Assembly (NCBI RefSeq): GCF_030758975.1
Contig: NZ_CP132359.1
Span: 1,008,811 to 1,072,810 of the forward strand
Direction: 5' to 3'
DNA from: Bosea beijingensis
GTDB taxonomy: Bacteria > Pseudomonadota > Alphaproteobacteria > Rhizobiales > Beijerinckiaceae
Length of the DNA stretch: 64,000 nt
The position numbers and the translations under genes are program-made. The notes below the pieces were generated by a model that had not been told where the DNA came from, made no database searches, and worked only from the letters and a program-made list of their open reading frames with translations. Shown in pieces: positions 36,263 through 44,464 of this stretch; positions within the stretch are counted from its first letter, which is position 1, and every line of letters starts with the position of its first letter.

Positions 36263-36271
36263 ACGTTGCTT

Positions 36272-36418
36272 CTAGCGTCGGCGGATGTAGGTGGCTTTCC
36301 AGCCGTCCGTCTTTGGCAGGCCGTTCTGACCTCTCGGTGAAAGGTGCGCTCGCGCTGCCGGACGCATGATCGCCCATACGACGAAGGCGCCCACAATCGT
36401 TCCCGCGATGAACTCCAT
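36272..36418 (-). CDS. 48-residue single-span membrane peptide (hypothetical)
   Basis: A short leftward ORF of 48 residues starting at the ATG at 36418. It has one N-terminal hydrophobic segment (EFIAGTIVGAFVVWAIM) and a positively charged tail ending YIRRR, so it would insert with the N terminus outside or act as a small membrane peptide. It begins ten bases after the stop of the gene at 36429-36650 and may be cotranscribed. No recognised family. Holin-like function is conceivable from size and topology but there is no endolysin nearby. Confidence 0.45.
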   Translation of the reverse strand: MEFIAGTIVGAFVVWAIMRPAARAHLSPRGQNGLPKTDGWKATYIRRR

Positions 36419-36428
36419 GGCGCTCTAC

Positions 36429-36650
36429 CTATTGTCTGAAGCTGGTCGGCGTCTTTGCAATCGCGGCGGCAGCGCTCGCCTCTCCCAACTGCTTGGCTAG
36501 TTCGGCGGCAGCCTTCGGACCAAGGGCAATTGCGATCCGCGAGGCCGGGCCTGATCGGACTGCCAACTCAAGCTTGACCACAACCTCATTCGGTCCTTGT
36601 CCGACTTGGAATCCTAGCACTCTGTGAGCAGCAACAGTGTCATCAGCCAT
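36429..36650 (-). CDS. small hypothetical protein
   Basis: A 73-residue leftward ORF. The ATG at 36650 follows GGGGGA at a spacing of four, and is preferred over the ATG at 36662. The protein reads as a beta-rich start (VLGFQVGQGPNEVVVKLELA) followed by a helical alanine-rich end (GPKAAAELAKQLGEASAAAA). The order resembles small proteins of unknown function found in other alphaproteobacterial phages, but I cannot name a family. It heads a possible two-gene unit with the 48-residue membrane peptide. Confidence 0.55.
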   Translation of the reverse strand: MADDTVAAHRVLGFQVGQGPNEVVVKLELAVRSGPASRIAIALGPKAAAELAKQLGEASAAAAIAKTPTSFRQ

Positions 36651-37060
36651 GGTGTCCCCCATTTTTTATGAAGACATAATTGCGGGTGCCGGCAGCCGTC
36701 TAGAGGACTCAAATCAAAAGCACGCCGATCTGCACCGGCGGCCTTCATGTCGTAAATCGCCCTGGGCTGTAGGCGGTGCGGGTGCGAACGCTTACACACT
36801 CCATATCGTGTCCACAGCGATAGTGGGGCACTACTCCTTGACGACAGCATCCAGCATGCCTTAATTTCCGTTTATTGCGTCAGAGAGGTAATTCTCGGCG
36901 GGATGGATTCGCGCACGGAGAATGCGCGTGTCCGGGATCATCGGCGGGGTCACAACGCCGAGGTCTCAACAGGGCATCGAACTGAGTTGGGCTGACTTCA
37001 GGAGCCGGTGATCAACCGGCCACCGACGCTCGCGTTCGGGGCAGATCAAGTGGCATCCAA
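36651..37060. other. gene-poor stretch in the left arm
   Basis: About 410 bases between divergent small genes. Several short overlapping ORFs exist in both directions but none has a convincing ribosome site or protein character. It must hold the promoters of the genes at 36650 (leftward) and 37061 (rightward). I see no strong palindrome or repeat. Confidence 0.5.
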
Positions 37061-37351
37061 ATGAATAGGACATCATCATCGTCTGATGGGCTTCCGGCAG
37101 TCAGGAAGCGCAGAACTCCCCTTGCAGAACAAACGGCGGCTCACGCTGCTTTCGAAAGTGTGGGGCAAAGTTCTAACACCGTCGATAATCCGGCCTTCAC
37201 TTTCGACTTCGGCTTCGGAGCCGGGCGTTATCTCAGGGGGCGTGGCTGGCTTGGCATCATCGCCCTCTGTGTGGTGATGCTTACCGTATTGGCTATTCCC
37301 ATGCATTTCGGCCCATTGGCCGTCGGCTCGCTTTTCAAACTGTTGCGTTGA
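37061..37351 (+). CDS. small single-span membrane protein (hypothetical)
   Basis: A 96-residue rightward ORF. The N-terminal 58 residues are hydrophilic and charged, and one hydrophobic helix follows (GIIALCVVMLTVLAIPMHFG near residues 64-83) with a short tail. A tail-anchored topology with the N terminus in the cytoplasm is likely. No family recognised. A perfect 10-bp-stem hairpin just after the stop supports it as a real transcription unit. Coding confidence is moderate. Confidence 0.5.
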   Translation: MNRTSSSSDGLPAVRKRRTPLAEQTAAHAAFESVGQSSNTVDNPAFTFDFGFGAGRYLRGRGWLGIIALCVVMLTVLAIPMHFGPLAVGSLFKLLR

Positions 37352-37357
37352 ATATGA

Positions 37358-37391
37358 AGGAGGCCCGCCGATGAAGATTGACGGGCCTCCT
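37358..37391. terminator. hairpin between convergent genes
   Basis: Perfect arms AGGAGGCCCG and CGGGCCTCCT with a 14-base loop lie seven bases after the stop of the rightward gene and 20 bases beyond the stop of the leftward gene at 37411. No clear T-run follows, so it may act as a bidirectional structural barrier. Confidence 0.6.
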
Positions 37392-37410
37392 GTTGCAAAT
37401 CGCCCTGAGG

Positions 37411-37674
37411 CTAAGCGGCGGGCTGCGTAGCCGCCCGAACACTGAGGCGAGGCTTCGGAAGCTCGACGCGCATGGCCTCCAAGCGCTCCACGATGGCGTC
37501 GGCCAGCGCGAGCACGTCGAGGTCCGCGTCGTCCGGTGCGGCGGAGTAGATCTCCGCCGCGATCGCATCGGTCATCACCTCGCGAGCCACATCGCGCCGC
37601 ACCATAATGCGCTTACTCCTAGCGGCAGCGCGCGCGACCATCTCGCGAAGGGCAGGATTGAGCGCCACCCTCAC
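37411..37674 (-). CDS. small hypothetical protein, coupled to the upstream gene
   Basis: An 87-residue ORF with a GTG start that overlaps the stop of the gene at 37671-38141 by four bases (GTGA), which decides the start. The N-terminal part (LREMVARAAARSKRIMVRRDV) is basic and helical and the remainder is acidic (YSAAPDDADLDVLALADAIV), ending in a proline/arginine tail. It might bind DNA, but no known motif is clear. Its stop is followed by the hairpin at 37358-37391. Confidence 0.55.
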   Translation of the reverse strand: MRVALNPALREMVARAAARSKRIMVRRDVAREVMTDAIAAEIYSAAPDDADLDVLALADAIVERLEAMRVELPKPRLSVRAATQPAA

Positions 37675-38141
37675 GACTCCAACATCTGGACGGGGAAGTC
37701 GGGGTTCACGAAAGCGAGCCAGCCGTCCGGGTGGATGGCCTTCGCGCGCGCTTCGATGAATTCAAGGATCTCCATCGCGACCTGCGGAACATCGAAGATC
37801 CCGGTTCCGCTGTGGTCACGCGCCTCGCAGAGGCGATGTCCGATGTAGTCCAACACATTCTCGCGCGGGGAGAGGTCGAAGTTCTGCTGCGCCCATTCGC
37901 TCGACGCATTCGCCATGGGCGTGGTATTCTCGTTCATGCTCGTATCTCCATTGGTCACATTGGGGGTGCGGGATGCAGAGAACGGCGCGGTGCGGTCGGC
38001 AAACTCAGCCGCGCCGTTACTCTCCAGCTCTTCGATTTCGCGAAGATGCCTCTGTATAGCCATCTCATGATCGGCAATCATTGAGCGCATAAACTCAATG
38101 CACCTGCTAACCGGACTATGTCCGGCGCTATCAGTTACCAT
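37671..38141 (-). CDS. hypothetical protein
   Basis: A 156-residue leftward ORF. The ATG at 38141 has AGGAGTCAGG upstream; an internal ATG at 37937 also has GGAG upstream and would give an 88-residue form. The N-terminal part looks helical (IEFMRSMIADHEMAIQRHLR), then a low-complexity linker, then a compact C-terminal part (NFDLSPRENVLDYIGHRLCE, later EILEFIEARAKAIHPDGWLA). No family recognised. It is translationally coupled to the 87-residue gene. Confidence 0.55.
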   Translation of the reverse strand: MVTDSAGHSPVSRCIEFMRSMIADHEMAIQRHLREIEELESNGAAEFADRTAPFSASRTPNVTNGDTSMNENTTPMANASSEWAQQNFDLSPRENVLDYIGHRLCEARDHSGTGIFDVPQVAMEILEFIEARAKAIHPDGWLAFVNPDFPVQMLES

Positions 38142-38259
38142 CCTGACTCCTGCTTCAACTTCAGTTCATTGCTTACGAACGGAGTTATAGTCAGGGGGTC
38201 AGTGCGAATGTCATACAAGGAGCGGGTAGCTGGCCTGCGCCTTTTGCATACATCCGCTT

Positions 38260-38469
38260 CTACACTTCCAACCCGCGAGCCCGGCGCCGTTGGCGCTCTT
38301 CCAGCCGGTCCTCAAGGCACATGATCGGCCAGATGTCGGCGTCGCCCAGAATCTCGATGATGGTGCTGCGGAGGTCGTAGCCGGGATCGACGTGCGCCAT
38401 TGCGAGGCGGTCAACCAGCGTGCGGTGCGTTTGGTCGGCGAGGTAGGAAGCGTGATTGATCGGGCTCAT
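38260..38469 (-). CDS. small hypothetical protein
   Basis: A 69-residue ORF beginning MSPINHASYLADQTHRTLVD. The product is mostly helical and polar and ends in an arginine-rich tail (LEERQRRRARGLEV). I do not recognise it. The start at 38469 is chosen because residues before it read as non-coding. It lies alone between the coupled pair to the left and a strong terminator to the right. Confidence 0.45.
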   Translation of the reverse strand: MSPINHASYLADQTHRTLVDRLAMAHVDPGYDLRSTIIEILGDADIWPIMCLEDRLEERQRRRARGLEV

Positions 38470-38571
38470 AGGCTTGTCTCTGGCGCCAGTGATTTGGCAG
38501 CCGAAGACTCGCACGGCCGGAACCACGCCGCAATAGCCGCGTAGATAAATTAGCAAATAAAAACAACAGCT

Positions 38572-38670
38572 TAAGTAAGTTCTTACTTACTTTTCTTGCC
38601 GCGAAAAACCCCTCGCGGCTTGCCGATCGCGAGGGGTTCAATCCGCCATTGCCGGTGAGGGCCGGCAATC
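38572..38670. terminator. Rho-independent terminator (minus strand) within a hairpin cluster
   Basis: Perfect arms AACCCCTCGCG and CGCGAGGGGTT (38608-38639) with a ten-base loop are followed on the minus strand by TTTTT, a standard terminator for the gene ending at 38752. A second hairpin, ATTGCCGG/CCGGCAAT (38649-38670), precedes it in the direction of transcription, and an AT-rich dyad AAGTAAG/CTTACTT lies just beyond. Together they insulate the left arm from the structural region. Confidence 0.8.
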
Positions 38671-38751
38671 TGTCTAGGCGGAGCACCAGCCGCCGCTAAG
38701 AGGCTGGCGATTACGTTATAGCGCAGTCGCCGGTGCGACTGCTGGTGATCG

Positions 38752-39216
38752 TCAAAACTTTCCGTAGCCCTCGGGGAGCGAATTATCCTCCTTGCGCTCC
38801 TTGGCGCGCTGGCGTCGCTCCTTCCTCTTCTGGCTCTGCACGCTCGTCGGCTGGGCGTAATACTTCGCCAGCTCCTTCTCCTTCTGCCGTTCAGGGGTCA
38901 GCGGTTGATGGCTGCGAACGGTGCGCTTCTCTGTCTCCATAATGAGCGCGGCGTAGGCGTCTCTATCAGCCTTGCGCTTTACCTCCAGCTTCGCATCTCG
39001 GTCGTTCGCGAGCTTGGCCTTCGCTTGGCTTATCGCCTCGCGAAACCGCCCCAGAACTGGCGCTGCCGGGGCGGGGTTGGGGACAGCCGGCGTTGTGTCC
39101 TCTGGCGCCGGAACAGGAAGGTCTAACGCGTCGAGCGCGGCCAGCGCCTCCAACTCAAGCGAAGTAAGTGGGCGCGTGGATGCACCGTTCGATTGACTTT
39201 CGTCGTCGGTATCCAT
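38752..39216 (-). CDS. hypothetical charged protein
   Basis: A 154-residue leftward ORF. An acidic and proline-rich N-terminal part (residues 1-55) precedes a long, very basic helical part (RFREAISQAKAKLANDRDAK through QKRKERRQRAKERKEDN), probably a coiled coil or nucleic-acid-binding tail. No named domain. The ATG at 39216 has only a weak ribosome site. Its transcript ends at the terminator at 38603-38639. A scaffolding or DNA-binding role is possible but unsupported. Confidence 0.5.
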   Translation of the reverse strand: MDTDDESQSNGASTRPLTSLELEALAALDALDLPVPAPEDTTPAVPNPAPAAPVLGRFREAISQAKAKLANDRDAKLEVKRKADRDAYAALIMETEKRTVRSHQPLTPERQKEKELAKYYAQPTSVQSQKRKERRQRAKERKEDNSLPEGYGKF

Positions 39217-39245
39217 AAAATTTTCTCGCTATCAAAGAGTTCTTG

Positions 39246-39283
39246 ACGGTCCAGACGCGCCAACGTCTGGGCCGTTTCTTTTT
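39246..39283 (+). terminator. hairpin with T-run, rightward
   Basis: Arms ACGGTCCAGACG and CGTCTGGGCCGT (one G-T pair) around CGCCAA are followed on the plus strand by TTCTTTTT. The T-run touches the stop of the leftward gene at 39282. As a rightward terminator it has no rightward gene close before it, so it may block read-through or act as a bidirectional stem. Confidence 0.5.
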
Positions 39284-39716
39284 ACATCGCTGCCTTCTCG
39301 ATCAGGTCGGCGAGATCACGCGAGAGATCGCCGGAAAGGGTGACTTCCGGCCCACCCATTCGCAGGTTGATCTTGAAGCCATTGCCGACGCGCTGAATGC
39401 TGAACCACGCGCCCGCCTGGACGGTGTGGGGGCCGCTGACACCGCCCACAACGTCCCGGATCGTGCTGGCGAACAGGCGCGCGATGTCGAGACTGAACAA
39501 AAGGGCCGGATGGTCGTCGAACGTAACGGATACCTTGTCCCCTACGCGCTGGACGACGATGCCGGGAATGGTGGCAGGGATCACACCTGCGGCGATCTCC
39601 TTGCGGAGCATGTGGCCGATGGTGTCGGCGAGGCTCAGATTGAGCACAGCCGAGAGGGCCTTCAACTGGTCGAGCCGGCGAGGCGGAAGGCGCAGCATAA
39701 CGGAAGCGGGTGACAT
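39282..39716 (-). CDS. ribbon-helix-helix-like regulator candidate
   Basis: A 144-residue ORF. The N-terminal 40 residues (VMLRLPPRRLDQLKALSAVL, then NLSLADTIGHMLRKE) have the beta-strand/helix/helix character of ribbon-helix-helix DNA-binding proteins. The C-terminal 90 residues are unrecognised (beta-rich, ending LSRDLADLIEKAAM). The ATG at 39716 has AGGAG six bases upstream. A near-perfect 30-bp palindrome centred on GTATACGCGTATAC lies 20-49 bases before the start, as expected for autoregulation. It may be the element's transcriptional control protein, since no classical repressor is seen. Confidence 0.55.
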   Translation of the reverse strand: MSPASVMLRLPPRRLDQLKALSAVLNLSLADTIGHMLRKEIAAGVIPATIPGIVVQRVGDKVSVTFDDHPALLFSLDIARLFASTIRDVVGGVSGPHTVQAGAWFSIQRVGNGFKINLRMGGPEVTLSGDLSRDLADLIEKAAM

Positions 39717-40251
39717 TGGAACTCCTGTGACGTTGATTAATGGTATACGCGTATACGCTTAATGTCAAGGACTGCGTTCCTGTGTCCTCCCCTGTTTTCC
39801 ACGGCGATCCGCCCACGAAATGTCCTCCCCCATTTTCCCTTATGTATATGTATGTCTGTATTTGAAGAAGAGATAATCTACGAAAAATGGGGGAGGACAT
39901 TTCTCGCTCTTGCCCCGACTACTCGCGCCTACGGCGCTCGCCTGCGCGGCCTTCGGCCTTGCCCGGACGCTGGCGCGTCCGGAAGGCCCATCCCTCTTCT
40001 ATCCGCAGGAACTCCTCCGGTAGCCGAAGGCGTAGGGTGCCCGGCGCCAGCTATCCCGCCTCGGATAGAGAGGGCTCCGGCCCGGTCGCTCCGCTCCCGG
40101 CCGTCACATATCTCATGGCCGAACGGGACCGTTCCGCCCGGAAGCGTTTAGAGAGTCACCAGCGGGCGCCAGCTTCCGGCTGCCCCTCTGCCATCAGCTC
40201 GCGCACGAAGGCGAGTCCTGGGCCTCCCCTGAGGCAGCATAAGGCAATCAG
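39717..40251. promoter_or_regulatory. 535-base control region with inverted and direct repeats
   Basis: No convincing gene is present. Besides the palindrome at 39736-39765 the region holds a perfect 19-bp inverted repeat (AAATGTCCTCCCCCATTTT at 39816-39834 and its reverse complement at 39882-39900). A third, diverged copy of the motif (TGTCCTCCCCTGTTTTCC) lies at 39781-39798, and a GC-rich hairpin (CCGGACGC/GCGTCCGG) at 39963-39982. It separates the end of the structural operon from the left arm and could hold a promoter, an origin-like set of repeats or a packaging site. Confidence 0.6.
39736..39765. promoter_or_regulatory. palindromic operator candidate
   Basis: The perfect 14-bp palindrome GTATACGCGTATAC (39743-39756) extends to 30 bases with flanking ATTAA/TTAAT, matching at 13 of 15 positions per arm. 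It lies directly upstream of the ribbon-helix-helix-like gene. RHH proteins often bind tandem or palindromic sites of this kind in their own promoters. Confidence 0.65.
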
Positions 40252-40608
40252 CTACGCGGCGTTGCTGAAGCTCTGCACCAGTTCCGCAGTGAAGGTCCAA
40301 ACACCATCCTGCGCCTGCGGATGGGACCAGTCCTCGCAAGTCCACTTCACCGGCGAGCGTGCGCCATGGGGCTGGTAATAGAACGGCTGGCTTCCGGCCA
40401 TGCGCACGAAGAACTCGGCAAGCTCCTGCATCTGGTCGAGCGTGAGCGCGTCCCACTTCAGGCTGCACGTCCGGCGAATGTGGTTGATCCCCTTCGGCGT
40501 TGACTGCGAATAGCCGTCGCCGAACTCGGCCTTGAGCAGGTTCACCTTCGGCTTATGCGCGGTTCCCGGCGTCGGGCCGATGGGTGGAGTGAAGGTCGGC
40601 AGCGGCAT
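40252..40608 (-). CDS. phage minor tail protein
   Basis: A 118-residue protein resembling the lambda GpM/phage minor tail family. It opens MPLPTFTPPIGPTPGTAHKP, then has NLLKAEFGDGYSQSTPKGIN and TLDQMQELAEFF, all typical of that family, which sits near the tail tip below the tape measure. It is the last gene of the structural operon, overlapping the tape measure stop by one base. The genes that normally follow it in siphophages (tail tip, hub and host-specificity protein) are absent. Confidence 0.85.
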   Translation of the reverse strand: MPLPTFTPPIGPTPGTAHKPKVNLLKAEFGDGYSQSTPKGINHIRRTCSLKWDALTLDQMQELAEFFVRMAGSQPFYYQPHGARSPVKWTCEDWSHPQAQDGVWTFTAELVQSFSNAA

Positions 40609-42821
40609 CAGCGGTTCCTCGTGTTCCCGTAATTTCCGGGCTTCTGCTGCCTACGAAATTCGTCCGCAACCACCGACCGCATCGTCACCTCAAGCTGTCG
40701 CTGCATACGCTTAGCCAAATCGTCGTTCTGTTCCGGGGTGCCGGAAGAGCCGTTCACGGTGATCGGCGCCGAGATGCTGATGGCCTGCACTGGCGCGGCA
40801 CTGCCGCCGGCAAGTTCCGGCTGGCGAATGGCCGGCGCACTCCCGACATATCCGCCATCCGCGAAGCCGCGCAGGGCTCCCCGGTGCATGGCCTCAAGGT
40901 TCTGGACGCCGATGCGGTTGGTGGCGGCCTTGGACATGACGAACTCGCCACGGTGGACAATGCCGGCCGGCTGATACTTCCCACCGTTGCCGGTGTAACC
41001 GCCATCTGCGAAGCCGAAGAGCTTCGGCAGGAAGCCGAACAAGCCGCCGACCGCACCGTCAGCGCCCTTGGTTCCGAACAGCCCGGCGAGCGGGCCGCTG
41101 CCCATGAGCATGGCCTGAAGGGCAGCCTTCAACAGGGCCTTGCCAAGCTGCTGCACAACCTCGGTCGCGCTCTTGCCCTCCACGATCATATCCACGAAGC
41201 CGTCAGTCACTTCCTGTGCGAAGAACTTCTGCGCGTCGCGAACGCCGTCCATCGCCTCCTTCAGGTCTTCGACCTTCATCTTCGCCGCCGCATAGCCCTG
41301 CGCGGCCTGCTCGATCTTCGACCGCATCTCGTCGGTAACGGTGAGCCCATCGCGCTTCGCAGCCTGTTCAAGCTGAAGGGCGATCTTCGACCGCTCGACT
41401 TCCTCGCGGCCCTTGCCGACCATCTGGGCCTCAAGGCGCAGGGCTTCGGTGCGGCGCTGGATCGATTCAAGGTCGCGGTCAAAGCGGCTCTGCTTCTCCG
41501 CACCGGAGCCGCCACCACCTCCGCCGCCCTTACCTTCCTCCCCGGGAACGGCGTAGTTCTTGAGGGAAACCGGCTTGATCTCACTGCCGGCGCCCTTCGG
41601 CCGCGCGGGCGGCAGCGTCGTCGTGGTGAGGCGGTTCGAATAGTCGATTTCGGACTGGCGGAAGCCGGCGACGGCCTGCCGGGCGGCGGCCTTTGCGACG
41701 TCATCGACGGCAGCGCGCTCGGAAGCCAGCTTTTCACGGCCGCCAGCGTTCGCCAGCCCCATTTCGCGGGCCTGCGCCACGCGGGCGGCGCGCTCGTCCT
41801 GATAAGTCAGCGCGGCGGCGCGCTGGGCGCCGGCATGGGCCTTCGCAAGCTCGCCGACCTTGTTGATAAGGTTTTGCACGCCGACCACGGCATTCGTGGC
41901 AGCGGTGCCAATGCCGCCGATGCTCCCGGCGAGGCTATCAATCGCACCGGCAAGGGCGGCACTGGCGCCGGTCGCCTTGTCGAACTCGCCAACGGCCTTC
42001 ACGAACTCGTTCTGAAGGCGCTGCATGGCCTGCTCGGTCGTGACGGCAGCGCCGGCCAGCTTTTCCTCGAGCAGCGGGGCGCCGGCCTGAATCGCCCGGA
42101 AGAATGCCTCGCTCGATACCTTTCCATCCTTCACAAGGGCGGTGAGCTTCGCCACGTCGCCGCCCGCTTCGACCAAGCCGGCGGCAGCGGCTTCCAAAAG
42201 CGGGCGCATGCCGTCGAGCAGGGAGTTGTATTCCTCGGCCTGAATCTTCCCACCGGCCAATGCCTGGCCAAGCTGAAGCAGGGCGCCGGAAGCCGCCGAA
42301 GCGGACGTTCCGCCGACGCGAAGCGACTGCGCCACGATGTCCGTGACCTGCATAACCTCCTGCGAGGAAGCCTTCAGCGTGGTCTGGGCAGCCGAAACGC
42401 GGCCGTAAAGGGTCGCGAGCGCGTCGAGCGGCGCATAGTTGCGCTGGGCACTGGCGAACAGCTTGTCGAAGGTGCTGCCGAGATCGGCGTCCTTCACGCC
42501 AGCCACGCGCAGCGTGTTCATGATCTTGGTGTATTCGTCGGCCGTCTTCCGAAGCTCGTTCAAGCCGACGCCAGCCGTGATCGCGGCGAACGCCGCGCCG
42601 ACCTTGCCGGCAGCAGCCCGGCCGAAGCCCTCCAAGCTGCGCGTCATGGCGTTCGCGCTGGTAGCCATGGTGTTTTCGAGGTTGCGAGCGCCGGTTCGGC
42701 TGCGCTTCTCGATATTGCGCCAGTTGTCGTTCGCTACGCGGTTCGCGCGCTGGAAATTCTTCTCGAACTCCCGCATCCGGGCCTCAAGGGCGACGACAAG
42801 CTGTTCGGCGGATTCGGCCAT
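40608..42821 (-). CDS. tape measure protein
   Basis: A 737-residue tape measure protein, which sets tail length and channels DNA. Residues 1-330 are helical and resemble the lambda-type tape measure N domain (TADEYTKIMNTLRVAGVKDA, then GALLQLGQALAGGKIQAEEY). A glycine-rich hinge lies near 425-440, followed by a coiled coil (440-545), a hydrophobic segment (QLGKALLKAALQAMLMGSGP) and the conserved C-terminal FADGGYTGNGGKYQPAGIVH block. AGGAG overlaps the end of terL upstream of the ATG. At 737 residues it would specify a tail of roughly 110 nm by the usual 1.5 angstrom per residue rule. Its presence directly after the terminase is unusual. Confidence 0.92.
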   Translation of the reverse strand: MAESAEQLVVALEARMREFEKNFQRANRVANDNWRNIEKRSRTGARNLENTMATSANAMTRSLEGFGRAAAGKVGAAFAAITAGVGLNELRKTADEYTKIMNTLRVAGVKDADLGSTFDKLFASAQRNYAPLDALATLYGRVSAAQTTLKASSQEVMQVTDIVAQSLRVGGTSASAASGALLQLGQALAGGKIQAEEYNSLLDGMRPLLEAAAAGLVEAGGDVAKLTALVKDGKVSSEAFFRAIQAGAPLLEEKLAGAAVTTEQAMQRLQNEFVKAVGEFDKATGASAALAGAIDSLAGSIGGIGTAATNAVVGVQNLINKVGELAKAHAGAQRAAALTYQDERAARVAQAREMGLANAGGREKLASERAAVDDVAKAAARQAVAGFRQSEIDYSNRLTTTTLPPARPKGAGSEIKPVSLKNYAVPGEEGKGGGGGGGSGAEKQSRFDRDLESIQRRTEALRLEAQMVGKGREEVERSKIALQLEQAAKRDGLTVTDEMRSKIEQAAQGYAAAKMKVEDLKEAMDGVRDAQKFFAQEVTDGFVDMIVEGKSATEVVQQLGKALLKAALQAMLMGSGPLAGLFGTKGADGAVGGLFGFLPKLFGFADGGYTGNGGKYQPAGIVHRGEFVMSKAATNRIGVQNLEAMHRGALRGFADGGYVGSAPAIRQPELAGGSAAPVQAISISAPITVNGSSGTPEQNDDLAKRMQRQLEVTMRSVVADEFRRQQKPGNYGNTRNR

Positions 42822-42829
42822 ATCTACTC

Positions 42830-44464
42830 CTACGCGGCGAGGTCGTGGACCTTGGTCCAGAACTCGGCTTCCTCTTCAGGGTCCATGTCGTGAATGCTGC
42901 GGCGGTTGTCGTTCTCGGCAGCGCGGGCAACGGCCATCGCGGCAGCGACAGCACCGTCAATGCGGTCGGTCTTCCGGCCCTTGTGCATGCGGACAAGGCC
43001 GGTGTCGTTCCGGCTGGCGACTACGCTATCGAAGTGATGGCGAAGAACCGGGTGCCCGCCATGACGGAGCAGCCGGCCGTTCACGAAGCGCTCAAGGGTG
43101 CCAATCGCCGGCCCCATGGTCGTGATGTTCTGGCGCATTTCGACAGTCGGCAGGCCATCGTCGTAGAGGCGCTGCATTGTCGTGCGGGCAAGGTGCGGGT
43201 CAAAGGCGATTTGACGCACATCGAAACGGGCGCACAGCTCGCGGATATGATCCTCCACCGTGCCGGGATCGATGATCGGGCCATCGGTGACGATCACATG
43301 GCCTTCGTCGCGCCAGCGCTCGTAAGGCACGCCGTCGCGCTGGGCGCGGCCGATCAGGTCATCGCCGGGGACGAAGAACCAAGGGGCAATCGTGATCCGG
43401 CCGTCATCGTGACGCCACGCCGCGACGATGGCCGTCAGGTCGCCGTTGATCGCCATGTCTACACCGACGAAGCACGGCAGCACCTCAAGGTCGGCAAGGT
43501 CCAGCGGGAAGCTGCCAGCGTCATAGGTCGCCATGTCGAACAGCGGGTCGCGGCTGTTGCCGAACCACCTGTTCAAATGGAACTGCTGGAACTCGTATGC
43601 CTTCGACGGATTGGCGCGGGCCTCGTTCGCGTCAACGCGCAGCTTCTTGATGTCATGGAAGCCGAGCGCGAGGCCGGGATTGACGCGATGCCATACGGCC
43701 TCGTCCTGCCAATCCTCGTCGGGCTCGATCTCGAACATGATCGGCAAGAAAGAGGGGTTGTGCTCCAAGCCGAGCGCGACCTTGCGTGCATACTGGTAGC
43801 GTTCGGCGGCCAGCCCCTCATTGCCACGGCCGGCAGTCGTCGCGACGACGGTTAAGCCGCCCTTGCGCTTCGCCATGCCGGACTGAAGCGCTTCCCATAG
43901 GTCGCGGTTCTTCCAAATGTGGATCTCGTCGGCGAGGACGAAGGTCGGCGTTGTGCCGTGCTGGGCCTTCCCGTCCGACGAAACCGCCTTCAGGGTCGAG
44001 CCGTCCAGCCGGCTCTTGATCGTGCGGATGCCAGCATGCGGGTCGTAAATCTTGGTCGCGGCCGTCAAACGCTTGTCCATGCCGACGATGCCGGCAGCCT
44101 CGCGGAAGCCGATACCGGCCTGCTCGCGATCCGACGCGCCGAAAATGATCTGGCCAGCCGGGACGGCCTCGGGGCCGAGCAGATGCAGGGTCGCCAGCGC
44201 GGCGGAAAGAGCCGTCTTCCGGTTGCCGCGCGGCAGATACAGGAAAACCTCGCGAACGAGGCGTTCGCCGTCCGCGTCGCGCGGGCCATAGATGCGGCGA
44301 ACAATCCGCTCTTGCCACTCGTATAGCTGGAAAGCGTGGCGCGGCGCGGTGCTCGACGGGTGCTTAAGCGCCCGGATGAAGTCCACGGCCTCTTGCCCAT
44401 AGCCGAGCGGGTCCGGGATGGGGCTGCTGTCATAAATCCAATGAGGGAACGCGCTCTTGCTCAT
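42830..44464 (-). CDS. terL: terminase large subunit
   Basis: A 544-residue HK97-type large terminase. The ATPase half has the Walker A-like YLPRGNRKTALSAALA near residue 75 and Walker B TFVLADEIHIW near 170. The RNase H-like nuclease half has FVGVDMAINGDLTAIV near 350, AFDPHLART near 420 and RKTDRIDGAVAAAMA near 500, so both catalytic centres are intact. It pumps DNA into the procapsid at the portal. Its start overlaps the small-subunit stop by four bases. The position between head-tail joining genes and the tape measure differs from the usual terminase-portal-capsid order. Confidence 0.95.
   Translation of the reverse strand: MSKSAFPHWIYDSSPIPDPLGYGQEAVDFIRALKHPSSTAPRHAFQLYEWQERIVRRIYGPRDADGERLVREVFLYLPRGNRKTALSAALATLHLLGPEAVPAGQIIFGASDREQAGIGFREAAGIVGMDKRLTAATKIYDPHAGIRTIKSRLDGSTLKAVSSDGKAQHGTTPTFVLADEIHIWKNRDLWEALQSGMAKRKGGLTVVATTAGRGNEGLAAERYQYARKVALGLEHNPSFLPIMFEIEPDEDWQDEAVWHRVNPGLALGFHDIKKLRVDANEARANPSKAYEFQQFHLNRWFGNSRDPLFDMATYDAGSFPLDLADLEVLPCFVGVDMAINGDLTAIVAAWRHDDGRITIAPWFFVPGDDLIGRAQRDGVPYERWRDEGHVIVTDGPIIDPGTVEDHIRELCARFDVRQIAFDPHLARTTMQRLYDDGLPTVEMRQNITTMGPAIGTLERFVNGRLLRHGGHPVLRHHFDSVVASRNDTGLVRMHKGRKTDRIDGAVAAAMAVARAAENDNRRSIHDMDPEEEAEFWTKVHDLAA

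Noticed and set aside
36272..36418. Holin assignment for the 48-residue membrane peptide
   Set aside because: Only the size and one membrane segment fit; there is no endolysin, spanin or lysis cassette nearby.
39762..40378. Short rightward ORFs in the control region of the element
   Set aside because: Their products are proline- and arginine-rich without recognisable features, lack ribosome sites and cover the inverted repeats.
40884..42893. Long rightward open frame opposite the tape measure gene
   Set aside because: An antisense shadow; the tape measure reading has family motifs and a ribosome site, this one has neither.
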